This document shows, in pieces, positions 28,407 to 39,500 of a stretch of DNA of 64,000 bases (its first letter is position 1; every line of letters begins with the position of its first letter). The notes below the pieces were generated by a model that was given only the letters and a program-made list of their open reading frames with translations, made no database searches and was not told the DNA's origin. The translations under genes and the position numbers were made by a program. The stretch lies in assembly GCA_963969365.1 (NCBI GenBank), contig OZ017748.1:3717001-3781000 (forward strand), given 5' to 3'. Origin of the DNA: Asterochloris sp. CNOR1 (taxonomy: Eukaryota; Chlorophyta; Trebouxiophyceae; Trebouxiales; Trebouxiaceae).

Positions 28407-29986
28407 ATGCAGATGGAACTACATACTGCACCAAGACCCTGCCACACCGCCCCCAGCAGCTGGCCATGCTGCCCCTCAAGGCCAGCACAGGCAGGCAAAA
28501 CACGTAGCAGATGTCTGCGTGTCAGGGCAGAGAAAGCTGCTCCAGGTGAGTAAGAGCACTGTTCTTGTGGCTCCTGTGCACTAGCAATGATGGGTGACAG
28601 CTGTGTCCAGGGCTGCTAACTGTAAAATGTGTGACCATGTGCAAGGGAGGCACATAGGCAGAAGCCCGCCTGCAGTGTCCACCTTCACACCACGTGTTTG
28701 TTTATGTCCTGCAGCTGAGACCTTGCAGGGCGATGACCTGAAGAAGTGGAACGCAGGGCTGAGCCAGCTAGAGAAGCTGGGACTTGACCCAGAGAGGAGA
28801 GAAAAGGTTTTGAAGCAGGGATTTGGCTGGAGCACACAGAAGTACTGGTGAGACCTGAGTACCTGCTGTGCTAGGGCTGGTGCTGCGTGAGAACTCAAGA
28901 GTGAAGAGTGTGCCACAACTTCCACGAGTGTTGGCTTAAATCTACATGCGGGCGGCTGACACTGCTCTTGAATGAGGCTGGAAGCCAACAATCTTTGCTT
29001 GGCCTCCTCTGGAACAGCCTACCTGGCAATGTGAGACTCAGCTTCTTCTGTGTAGTTACAAAGAGTGATTGCTGCTGTCTGCAGGTGGAAACAAAAAGTC
29101 AATGAGGTTCCCCAGCCAGAAGAGGTGGCTGCCTCGGTTGAGCTGTTTGCTGGCATGAATAATGCTGACGTGTTCTGGCTTTGCTTCTGTGTATGGCAAT
29201 ACATAGCTATCCCGTAGCTACGGCTTGTGTGTATGCATGTGACGGCACCCTCACCCCCTGCTCTGGACAGCGATCGCTTGTGTAGGCGGCAGCGTCTACG
29301 TTGGCTGAGAGCTTGCCGCTGCCGGTGCCCTGACCTTGCAACATGACTGCAGATTGAAGCCAAACTGTCCTTTTTTGAGAAGGAGTTTGACATCAAGGGC
29401 GATGACATGAAGGGCATGATTGAAAAGTTCCCAGAGCTGTTGGGGCTGTCGCTGGACAAGCAGATACAGGCCAACCTCAAAGTGAGCCTGCTAAACTGCA
29501 CATGCCTGTCGCAGAGTGATCGGGAGTTCTGCCAACCTGCTGGTGCTTGCCACTGACAGGGCCAGCACCAGCTGGCCTGCCTGGCGCCTACATGTCGCCT
29601 GAGTGTTGTAAGGGCCGGTCCTCGCCAGATTTTGGTGGTGTGCTATGGACTGGCCACCTGCCCTCCCCAGATGCAGCTGAGAGCCGCCATGAATGCAGGC
29701 GCTTGGCGACAAGTACTACATCAGTACCAACAAGTTGAAGCGCAAGACCATTCTGCGAAAGCCTGAGGTGAGCATTGGTCCTGCTTCTCATCTGTCGTGC
29801 CACACTGGCTGGCAGTTCCTGTTGAGCTGGGCTCTGCTGAGACGCAGGCGCTGGGATTTATGACAGACTGTGAGGGCGATTGCCAAGGTAAAGTGAGTGT
29901 TGCTGCTTGTGTTTGGCTGCCCCATGGAGCACACCAAACCCATTCTGCCTGCAGGCGACTGCACCCGCTGCTTCCAGCACCTTTGA
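28407..29986 (+). CDS. Small plastid-targeted mTERF-like protein
   Basis: Seven exons: 28407-28545, 28715-28847, 29085-29169, 29353-29481, 29699-29767, 29848-29887, 29955-29986; 208 residues. The first 41 residues are a typical transit peptide, rich in Ser, Ala, Arg and Pro and ending VRA. The mature part has KKWNAGLSQLEKLGL, FGWSTQKYW and helices in mTERF style (LSFFEKEFDIKGDDMKGMI, KFPELLGLSLDKQIQANL). The C terminus ends DCEGDCQGDCTRCFQHL, which resembles, as I recall, the cysteine tail of a small plant mTERF-family protein. mTERF proteins bind organelle nucleic acids and affect transcription or splicing. Only about two mTERF motifs fit, fewer than usual. The donor of exon 3 (GAC|GTGTTC) is weak, so residues near there are the least certain. 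Confidence 0.8.
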
Positions 29987-30301
29987 CCGTTATCGCCATA
30001 CTGCTTGAGATGCTCAAGCGTTTCCATCGCTCAGCAAGAGTTGATCATGTTAAGCTTCTCTCCCCCTTAGGAGAGACACATGAGTCCAGGCACATCTGTG
30101 ATGCCTTGAATAGAGTGCCTGTCAGAAGCTGCATTGCAATTCTTTTCTGAGCTTGATTCGCCATGTACCCATCACGGGAAACTAAATGCCAATGAGATTC
30201 GCTGGACTAATTTGTAGTGTTGCAACAGGTGTGTGAACCTGCTCGCAGTGTCCTGCACATACTGCAGATTGAGCAGAGCAGCCAGTGGATAAGACCTGGG
30301 C
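29987..30301 (+). other. Intergenic region before SQD2 copy A
   Basis: This 315-base gap holds the 3' end of the mTERF-like gene and the promoter of the sulfolipid gene. I see no gene or clear motif in it. Confidence 0.5.
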
Positions 30302-33300
30302 ATGCAGCTGCACAGGCGACTGGAGCATCACCAGCCTCAGTGCCTGCAGCAGGCCAGGAGACTGGCTCGAGAGGCCCCTCTCTTGAGAGGCTTCTCAACA
30401 AGCACCATCCAACACGAGCACAAGCGCAGACTGGGCCGGGTCTTGGCTCAGCAGCCCATCCTTGCTGCTGCAGCTGCTGCTGAAGCAGATGGCAGCAGCA
30501 TTGCTGGGCCAGCAGCAGCTGCCCCTGGCCCAGTCGCAAAGCTCAGGCGACGCGTGGTGAAGCATCTTAAGCATCAGCATCAAATTGTTGCGCAGTGGAC
30601 ATTGCCACGCATACTGACTTATGTGCTGTGCTGCTCCACAGGCCATTCTTGTAGAGGTAGGATGCACAGCCATGCCATGCAATGTATGCCTTCTCATCTG
30701 CTTTGACCTGAGCAGCTAGCATGTACTGCAGCCCAGTCCCTTCAGCCATGTCAGCGGCATGAAGAATCGCTTCGAGTGCCTCATCAAGGGGCTCAGAGGT
30801 GAGCAGCTGATTCAAACATGCAACAGGACTTATCTGGCCTCCATTGTAAACATCATTGACTGGTGCAGAGAGCACTGCCATCCAGCAAAATACACATTTT
30901 GCTTCTGTTTGTAAGAAAGGTAACTTAACTCAACGATGCATGCAGAGCTTGGGGACGATGTCTTGGTGGTGACGCCAGACCCTAAGCCCCCTAAGAACTA
31001 CTTTGGCGCCAGGGTGCGGCTTGCTGTGATTGCCTGACGTGCTGCACCAGCATGTGACAGGCCTGGCACAGATGATTGCCTGTTGCATGCTGGTTGTGTA
31101 GGCCTTGTACCTGACAGACTACTGGCTGTGCATGCAAGCAGAGCTCCAGCATTGCCCGACAGGGCACAGCCCTGTCCTTCGCACGACCTGCCATTGTGGT
31201 CACCCACTGAGACAGCTTGGCCTTTGACCTCTGCAAGAAGCTCTGCTTAGTCTGTGCCCCAGGTGCAAAGCTTAGACCTGGCACCCTGCCTGAGAGTCCC
31301 ATTCTGTAACAAGTGTGCCCTGGGCTCAGCTTCTGCTGTTGATGTGGCTGCAGGTAGTGAACGTGCTGGGCTTCAGCCTTCCTCAGTACAAGTCCCCAAC
31401 CCTGCTGCTGTCCCTGGGGCTGTCAGTGCGCGTGCTGTGGCAGCTCATCATGCGCAGGTCAGGGCAGCAAGTGCACGCAGCCGCAGGCACATCCCACGCT
31501 GCGCTGCCAGCTGACCTGTCAGAAGCATCAGCGAGCTCCACTGAAGTGTGCAGCCCAACCAGCACATGCAATTGCCGCAGGGCGGTGTCTTCAGAATGTA
31601 CAGAAGTGCTTGATGCTAGCACCAGCAGTGTGCCCGTGCAGACCCATGCATGGGCTACCCAGCTCCTGTCATAACTGCTGTTTGGGCCTCAGTTTCATAG
31701 GCCAGACGTGATCCATTCCTGCTGGGGCTGCTGGTATCTGCCGGCATTCCGCATGCCAGGTCAGCAGACATGCTGCTGTGCTTGCATGCAGGCCCGATGT
31801 GATACATGTGTCGTCCCCGGGACTGCTCGTGTTTTCTGGCATTTTGTATGCCAAGCTACTAGACTTGCCGCTGGTTGTCAGCTACCACACTCACATTCCA
31901 GGCAAGCTGGTTGTTCTGCTGCATGCCCTCTCTTCATCTGTTCTCCCAGTGGTGACTGCCTGCTTCGATCTGCGTCTCAGCACTCACACGGGAAGAGTGG
32001 TCCAGGCTGCAGCAGTGCACTGGATCGAGGACATGTTAGTGACGATCGTCTAGAATATCGCAGCTGACGCTGAGTGTGTGGCCAACTGGCTGCTGTGTGT
32101 GGTAGCCGCAAGCCTCTCCAGATTACTGGCCTCATAGAGAAGACAGGGAGCGAATTCACTGCTTAGACTGCAAAGCCAGGCCGATGTTGGCCCACAAGCG
32201 AGCTCCTGTTACCCCCTCATGCGGGGACCAGTCTCATCTTTGGCTTGGCTGCCCTGCAGAGTACATCCCCAAGTATACCTGGCGTGGCCTGGTGCGGCCA
32301 ATGTGGTGGATCATCAGGTTCTGCACCTGGATCTCAGGTGGGCTGCCCGTGAGGGCACAGGCAAAGATGGAGCAAAAGATGGGCAGGGCTAGCTGGACTT
32401 CGTCTTGTGCTGGGGTGCCAGACAATTCAGCTGGATCTCACAGGAGCTCAGTAAATGGGCACTGGACTACAATGAAAGGGCCCAATACAGTGTCTGCTCT
32501 TTTCACTCTCTGGCCTGTCCCGCTTGCATCCAAGATCAATCCATCTGCTTGGCACCCTGCAGATGTGACCTTGGTGACCAGCGCAGTGATGAAGCGCGAA
32601 CTGGCAGCCAACAAGTGCACAGAGGAGCGCATCCAGGTCTGGCAGAGGGGGGTGGACACCAGCGTCTTCCATCCCAAGTTCAGGTCAGCTGACTGTGCAT
32701 CACAAGCCAAGCCTGTGCTACAGCAGTGTCGGAAGTTTGCAAAATCCCTGCCATTTTGGCCTGAGTTGCTGATGCTGCAGCGTCTTCACACCCCTTGCCA
32801 GGCCAGGTTCCCTGCCTATCAGCAATTACGCCAACACTTTGAACTTCCCGGCTCTGGAGCCTGTTCCCTGTTGCAAGCAGCCTCTGGGCGTTCTCAGAAG
32901 GGGTGTTCCCTACTCTATCTGCTGTTCTGAGTGCATCTCAATACCAGCCACAATCAAGGGTCTGATGTGCTCCTCATACCATCTGGTGTGCTGCTTGTGT
33001 CTGGGACTGACCTTGAGCCATTGCAAAAGAGGTAGACAACTGCCTGTTGTCCTGCCAGGTCTGAAGCTATGCGTGCTCGCATGACAGATGGTCACCCAGA
33101 GGCGCCCCTTCTCGTGCACGTAGGTCGCCTAGGTGCAGGTGAGAAGGGGACCTGCTCTGCTTGATGCTGGGGTGGACGCCTGCTGGGAGGGCGGTGCAGA
33201 TTCGCTGCTGGTGGCAGCATGCGCTGATGCTGATCGCGCAACAGCCCTCGCCCAACTGCCTGGCACTGTTGTTGGCGATGACACTGCACTGAGCAAGTCC

Positions 33301-35755
33301 AGGAGAGGCAAGCCTTGGGCAGCAAGGCTCAATGCAGGGTCATCTATTTTCAAGCGTACATGGGAAGCAGGTCATCTCTGGATGCAAGTTGAGTGCCACA
33401 TACTTAAGCTATTGAGAAGCTACTTGCAGCTGGCTACATGGACATGCAATGTTGTGAACATCCCACCTGCATCCGCATGCTGCTTTGCCCTCGACGCCTC
33501 TGAGCTCAGACTTCCCCTGCTGCTCTCTACCTTATCTGCCTGCGCAGCACTGTGCCTTCCTTACACCACCTTTTGCTGCCAAGGCTAGTGTAGACCTGCA
33601 ATGTTGCGGTGCACTCACCTGCTGCACCGCTGTGCACAGGAAATTCTGTTGCACTGCCGAGCTTCTACCACTTTCCTGAGCTTGATTTTGGCGCCTATCT
33701 GTGCAGAGAAGAACCTCAAAGCTATACGTGACATTATGGACCGCCTGCCACCCGACACGCGCCTGGCTTTTGTAGGCGATGGTCCCTCTCGCACAGAGCT
33801 GGAAGAGTTCTATGCAGACATGCCGCAGGTCAAGTTCATGGTGAGTCAGGCCCTGCAGGCATTGGGAACTGCACTCTTTGATGAGCGAAGCCTCTGCTGC
33901 AGTTGACTGCTGTAGGTGACTCCAGGCTGAGCAGTAAGGCAGGTCATGCTGTGACTGACATTCAGGGGGTTGGCCTGCAGGGCATGCTGAGGGAAGCGGA
34001 CCTGTGAGCTGCTATGTCCTCACCTGGGATGTCTTCTGTATGACTCGTCTTGATGTTGCGCTGCAGGGTTCAGGACCTGTCAGCTGCCCACCTCTGCAGG
34101 TTGCAGATCAACAGGCACCTGCCCTTCCCGATGAGGTGGCTGAGACACACGGGTCTGTTGATTGCCCAAGCCAGCAGCCTGTGACAGCAAGCCCCCCTGC
34201 CTGCAGGGCCTGCTGAGGGGCGAGGACCTGTCGGCTGCCTACGCCAGCGGTGACGTGTTCATGATGCCCAGCGAGAGCGAGACCCTAGGGTTTGTGGCTC
34301 TGGAGGCCATGGCCAGCGGGCTGCCTGTGGTGGCTGTGGCAGCAGGCGGACTCACAGACATCCTGACTAACCCTGGGGTCACAGGTGGGATCCTTTGGCA
34401 TGCCTGTCAACAGCTGCATGGGCAGAGGAAGACTCTGCCAGGAGTGCACAGACTGCCTCAAGTCTGCTGTACTTGGTGTTGCTGTCTAAGAAAAGGCTTG
34501 CTCTTGGCTATCGATGGTGGCTGTGGCAGCAGGGGGGCTCACAGGCAATCAGCCCAAGCAACCCTTAGGGTGACAGGCGGTGGCTTCTGGCTCTGGTATG
34601 AGCACCTTTTTCTTGCTGACATACATAGGCCGGCATGCTCATGCTACTTCATGGCCTTCACTGTCTCTTTTCAACTTTGCCAGTTGCTAGTGGGCAACAT
34701 GGTGGCTGCAGCGGGCAGCTGCTTTGCCAGGGCGCATCCTGCCTTGGGTTTGCAGCAGCTACTGCCTGCCTAATTGGTTATCAGGCTGGGTTTCAAGGCA
34801 GGCTGCCTTTAGCAGACAGCCTGCAGGCAGGCAGATGGGCTGCTCACAGTCAATGCTGAGGCTGCATATTGTTGTGTATGCGTCTGACTATGCTAGGAAG
34901 CTTCATGCTGCAGATACTTTCATTCATTCCATACACTGCACACGCCATCCCCTTTCTTGTTGCAGGATTTTTGTACCCTCCTGGTGACTATTCCAGGGCA
35001 GCCCAGATCACTGGCGACCTGCTGGCGCAGCCCGCGCTCCGGGCAGCTGTGGGCACAGCTGCGCGGGCAGACGTGGAGAACTGGGGGTGGACCGCTGCCA
35101 CGCAGAAGCTGAGGGCCCAGCAGTACCAGCACGCCATCCAGCGCAACCTCAGGCGTCGTGTGTGAGTAGCGCTGATGCACTGCATGCCTTGCACTGCAGA
35201 TGGCGCATCATGCATGGCTAATTTGATCTGCTGCTGGTGCGGATGGCCAGGGGTCAGGCCCTCATGCGATCCTGTAGTGTCATATGCCAGGCAGTATCAG
35301 TCCTTGCTGTGACATCGAGCTCTTCCAGCATGCCATTGGGTGCAGGTGTGGCTGTGTGCATGTGCTGCTCCTTTACACAGACAGCTGCAGTGCCGCTCTG
35401 CAGTCGAACTTGTTTGCTTTGAGCCACTGTTGCACTGCCCAGCTGCCGGCACTGCTGCCCTGAAACATGGCACGGTGGGACCATTGTGTACCTCTGGCTC
35501 ATTATGTCCCTCTATTGGGCTGCAGTGGTGCATAGGGCTGGCTCTTCTGCTCTGCGTGGGCCTGGCCATCACATCCTGGGCACTGTATGAGATTTTCTTT
35601 GCCAAGGAAATCTGAATGAAACATGTCCCTGCAGGTTCCCCTGGCTGGCAATTCGCTCTGCCATTGCACAGTCCCTCAGAGCAATATTCCTGGCAGTGTG
35701 GATTGCCATCCGCTGGGTCATGCTCAAGCTGACGCCCCCTGTGGCACAGGGGTGA
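30302..35755 (+). CDS. SQD2: Sulfoquinovosyltransferase SQD2, copy A
   Basis: Thirteen exons: 30302-30556, 30642-30656, 30732-30798, 30946-31013, 31354-31457, 31792-31901, 32260-32337, 32563-32683, 33059-33138, 33707-33840, 34207-34384, 34966-35161, 35635-35755; 508 residues. After an Arg/Ala-rich transit peptide come the GT4 family blocks: VEPSPFSHVSGMKNRF, YKSPTLLLSLGLS, RPDVIHVSSPG, YHTH, YIPKYTW, PMWWII, HVGRLGAEKNL, FVGDGPSRTELE and PSESETLGFVALEAMASG (EX7E-type). SQD2 transfers sulfoquinovose from UDP-sulfoquinovose to diacylglycerol in the plastid envelope, the last step of sulfolipid synthesis. The C terminus adds a hydrophobic segment (SLRAIFLAVWIAIRW), probably membrane-associated. 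Odd points: a 15-base microexon (30642-30656) and a GC-AG intron after 31901. A paralogue lies tail to tail on the other strand. Confidence 0.94.
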
Positions 35756-36167
35756 GACCAGCACTTCTGGCAGCACATACCTGAGCGCTGTGCCAGCCTC
35801 TATTGGTGGTCTGCAACATGGCATAGCTGCATGTCAAGGCAGGAATCTGCACTTGCCTTCGGCAACATGATGTCAACAAAACCAAACACAGCACATGTGT
35901 GTCTCTGACTGCGATTTGCCAGAGACAAGCCTGGTGTGGGTTCTTAAGCTTCTCTTTTGCATCTGCAGGCAACCACAGCCGAAGCCATCAGAAGATGACC
36001 TTTCGACCCAAAACCCTTGACGTTTTCATTTTGCTTGACATTGCAATTTTGCTCCCGATTTCCCTCACCTTCTGGCCCAAGTCCAGTGTCAAAGTTTGTC
36101 GGAGAAGAATATCTTTACACTGCTCATTGTACCTGGGGCAAACCAACCATTTGAAAATGCATGCATA

Positions 36168-36172
36168 TGTAA
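36168..36172 (+). terminator. Possible TGTAA signal of SQD2 copy A
   Basis: A plus-strand TGTAA about 410 bases after the stop of copy A. The distance is long but usual for green algae. A chance match is possible. Confidence 0.3.
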
Positions 36173-36368
36173 AAACATCTCGAATCAATGAAATGATCTC
36201 TTCTCAGCTGTCTTAGTGTCACTCACAAGCACAAATCAGAGGTCAGAAGAGATTGCAGTAACCATTTCTGGAAAAGGTGTAGGCATCATCACCACCATTG
36301 AAATGGCTGGCTGCAGATGCCCTGGATGATCTGCACCATGGGTCACCCATTCAGAGCATGAGTGCCTT

Positions 36369-36373
36369 TTACA
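36369..36373 (-). terminator. Possible TGTAA signal of SQD2 copy B
   Basis: A minus-strand TGTAA about 200 bases after the stop of copy B, a normal 3'UTR length for green algae. Confidence 0.35.
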
Positions 36374-36573
36374 GTGCGCCTGGAAGAAGCCCAATGTTGA
36401 AATTTGTGCTGTCTTCGCGAGTGCTGGCTGTGCCCTTGATGTGCCACCCACACTTTAAGGTTGCGGTGCCTTCTGGAGGGCCGGCTGTGTAAAAGACGTG
36501 TTATCCAGCTTTAGAGCCTCATCCCAATCATCAGGTGCTTTCCTGCAATCAGCGCTGATTGTGTTAAGAGCAG

Positions 36574-39500
36574 TCATGCTGAGGGTACACCCACGACAAC
36601 AGCATATCCCAGCATTCTGCTGTAAGGCCCCACAATGATGCTGGCAACAAGCATGCCACCCACTGTGAGCACTTGAGGACGCTGCTCAGAGCAAGCAAGC
36701 AGCCACAGAATCAATGGACACCTGAAGGGCTTTGCGTAGTCCAGCGTCCAGATGAGCCAGGCCACAAACGCAACCACCCCCGCAATGATTGCCTGCCCTA
36801 ACCTCAAAAGGGTCACGCGCCATGCCAGGGCTCCGTACCTGCACTTCCAGCCAAGTCAAGCATTGTCACCTGTGTACCAGCATGCAGACCTGTGTGCCTC
36901 TGTAGGGAATGGCAGCGCCATCACCAATGGCCTGTGTGAACCATTCTGGGTGGATATTACTACTGAAAGTGCTGGATGAGCATATTGGCGTCAGCGATGT
37001 TAAACAAGTGGACACATACTGACTCTCCCATACTCACATGCATGCTTGAGGCCTCACTGCAGGTGTGTGCCTATATGCTTAAGCCCCTCACCGCTGGTGT
37101 GCCTGGTAGATTTGGATGGCCCGCTGGTAGTGCTCATCCCTGACTCGGCTGATGGCAGCCCTCCAGGAGTGGCGCTCGACCTCCGCCCTCCCAGCTGCAG
37201 CCATGGCTTGCCGGGCAGCGGTGTCTGTGACCAGGCTGCGGGTGAGGGCAATGGCCTCAGCATAGTCACCTGGCTGGTACAGGTGCCCTGCAGACAGGAG
37301 GCAGCCCTGATGACTGCGCTGCAGGCGCTGTGGGCAAGCTGCTATGGAGCAGATGGCCTGGGGCATAGCGTCCTTGCTGGTGGATGTGACCTGCAGGTAC
37401 CATGCAGCTCAGGTTCTGGGATCGGCAGTGGGTGAGGGGAGCCTCGACATGGCCCCTGGAGTGCAGGAAGCGTGGTAGGGTGCAGACCTGCAGGTGGGGG
37501 GCTGGCAGGCATGGCCGCAGCTGCTGCTGACTGCAAAGCAAGGCACCAGCTTGTGGGTGGCCTCTGCTGGACAACAGTGGAGCGCTGGATGCAGTCAATG
37601 ACCACACCGTCCCTGAGATACAACAGGCCTGACACCAGCTGCCTCCTGAGGGACGCCAGCCAACATGTGTCACAAGATTGGTGGCCACCACACGATGCGC
37701 TCAGCTGACTCTGCTGCCATCACAACAGAGTATGCAGACCACATCAGGCATCAGGCAGCTTGCAGGTGCTGTGCTGGCCCAGCTGTGCTTGTGCAGCTCC
37801 AACCGGCTCTCTGTGTGACTGGAGGCAGGCATACAAGTGCCCCTGAGAAGCTTGCCCTCTCAGTCGTGCTATGATTGGCCGAGGAAAGGGGTTTGCGGCC
37901 TACCTGTGGTGCCTGGCTGTGTGATGATGTCCAGCAAGCCCCCTGCTGCCACAGCCACCACTGGCAGCCCGCTGGCCATTGCCTCCAGAGCCACAAACCC
38001 TGCAGGGCCAGAGCAGGAAGTTGCAGCTCACAGCGCATGCCACTAAACTCTGCTGAAGCCAAATTTGCAGGTGCATAAGGCGCTAAGAATGAGCGAGAGC
38101 GCAGAAATGCAGCTCCAGCAGTGACGGAGCAGTGCTGGCAAGCAAGCAGTAGCCCCAATTGCATGTGGTCACCAAGGGTCTCAGTTTCTGATGGCATGAC
38201 GAAGATGTCTGCGCTGGCATAGGCCTCAGAAAGCTCCTGCCCCTTGAGCATGCCCTGCAGTGATAGCTGTTTGTAAGGATGGTGTGGCCACAGGACATAT
38301 CAACCTCTTTTTCCAGACCACAGCAGGTGTTTTGGTAATTGACAACCTGTTGATGCGGTGGCACCACCTGAACATGACATGTCCTGTCCATGGAGGACTG
38401 GTCAGGTATTAGGCAACGTCCAGAACCTGGCAAAGCCACCATGGCAGCTGGAATGCTGGAGACCAGCGCAAGGCAAGAGCTGCCACAGATGGGCAGCTTA
38501 GGGCCCCAGCAAAGGCAAAGGCACAGCTTGTGGCCAGGGACAAAAAGTATCAGGAGGACAGTGCCTGCGCCCTGGCAGCCAGCAGCAGCAGTTTGTATGA
38601 GCTGCGAGGTGCAGCCGGCCCTGCTGCTGAAGCAAAAGATGCTGTCGCCTAGAGCATTGCAGCCAGCAGCAGGGCCGACTGCACCCTGCAGCTTACGCAC
38701 AATGCAGCCAGCAGCAGCACGGCGGGTTGCAGGTGTAGCTGGTGCTGCTGCTGCTGGATGCAGTGCTCCAGACAGTGCCTGCTCGCTGAGTGCCCCTGTC
38801 GGTGGGGTTGCTGTGGCCCGGCCACAATTTCTGCAGCTGCCTATATAGGTCTGGGAAGTGCGTTCACCTCATGCCTGCTGCTTCTGGGGCCGCCAGATGC
38901 CACTCAGTGGCACCCTTGCCAGGGCCTGCAGCCCACACAAGCTGCTGGCACTGGCAGCCTGGGAGCAGTGACTCACCGTGAAAGTAACCGGCAGGCCGGC
39001 AAAGTGCTGCTGCAGGTCAGCCAGGGCGGGCCCATCCCCCACAAAGCACAGGTGCGTCCCGCTGGGCAGCTGGAGCAGCCAGTCCTTGAGCACTGCCAGG
39101 TTCTTCTCTGCACCACAACAACCACCATCGTGAGGTAGTGCAGAGCTCAAAGCTGGTGTCCCCCATGACATGCTCTCTGCATGCGCCAGCTAATCCTGCC
39201 AAAGAATATGTCAGGATTGAGCCTCTCTGGCGAAGCCCCTAGCATTCAACTTTGCACAGAGCGCTGCAAAGGTGCTCAAGCTCACCTGCACCGATCCTGC
39301 CGACGTACGTCAGTACTGTGCACTCTGGGTGGCCTCCTGTCATGCGGCTGCGCATGCTCTGGCTGCGGTGCCGGGGGCTGAACACTTCAGTGTCAACAGC
39401 CCGTGGCCAGACTGCAATGCGTTGGTTCCTGCACTTGTTCCTGCCCAGCTCTTCCTGTAGCACATCGGAAGACAATCCTCACTGGGGACGGCCTGTGCAA

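Larger units (their letters stand above)
35756..36573. other. Region between the two convergent SQD2 genes
   Basis: This 818-base gap holds both 3'UTRs. TGTAA lies at 36168-36172 on plus and, on minus, at 36373-36369, each suitable for the gene reading toward it. No further gene is seen. Confidence 0.55.

Noticed and set aside
35526-35615. Hydrophobic exon-like segment ending in a stop after SQD2 copy A
   Set aside because: Its phase gives an immediate stop when joined to 35161, whereas 35635 joins in frame. It might still be an alternative last exon with another acceptor.
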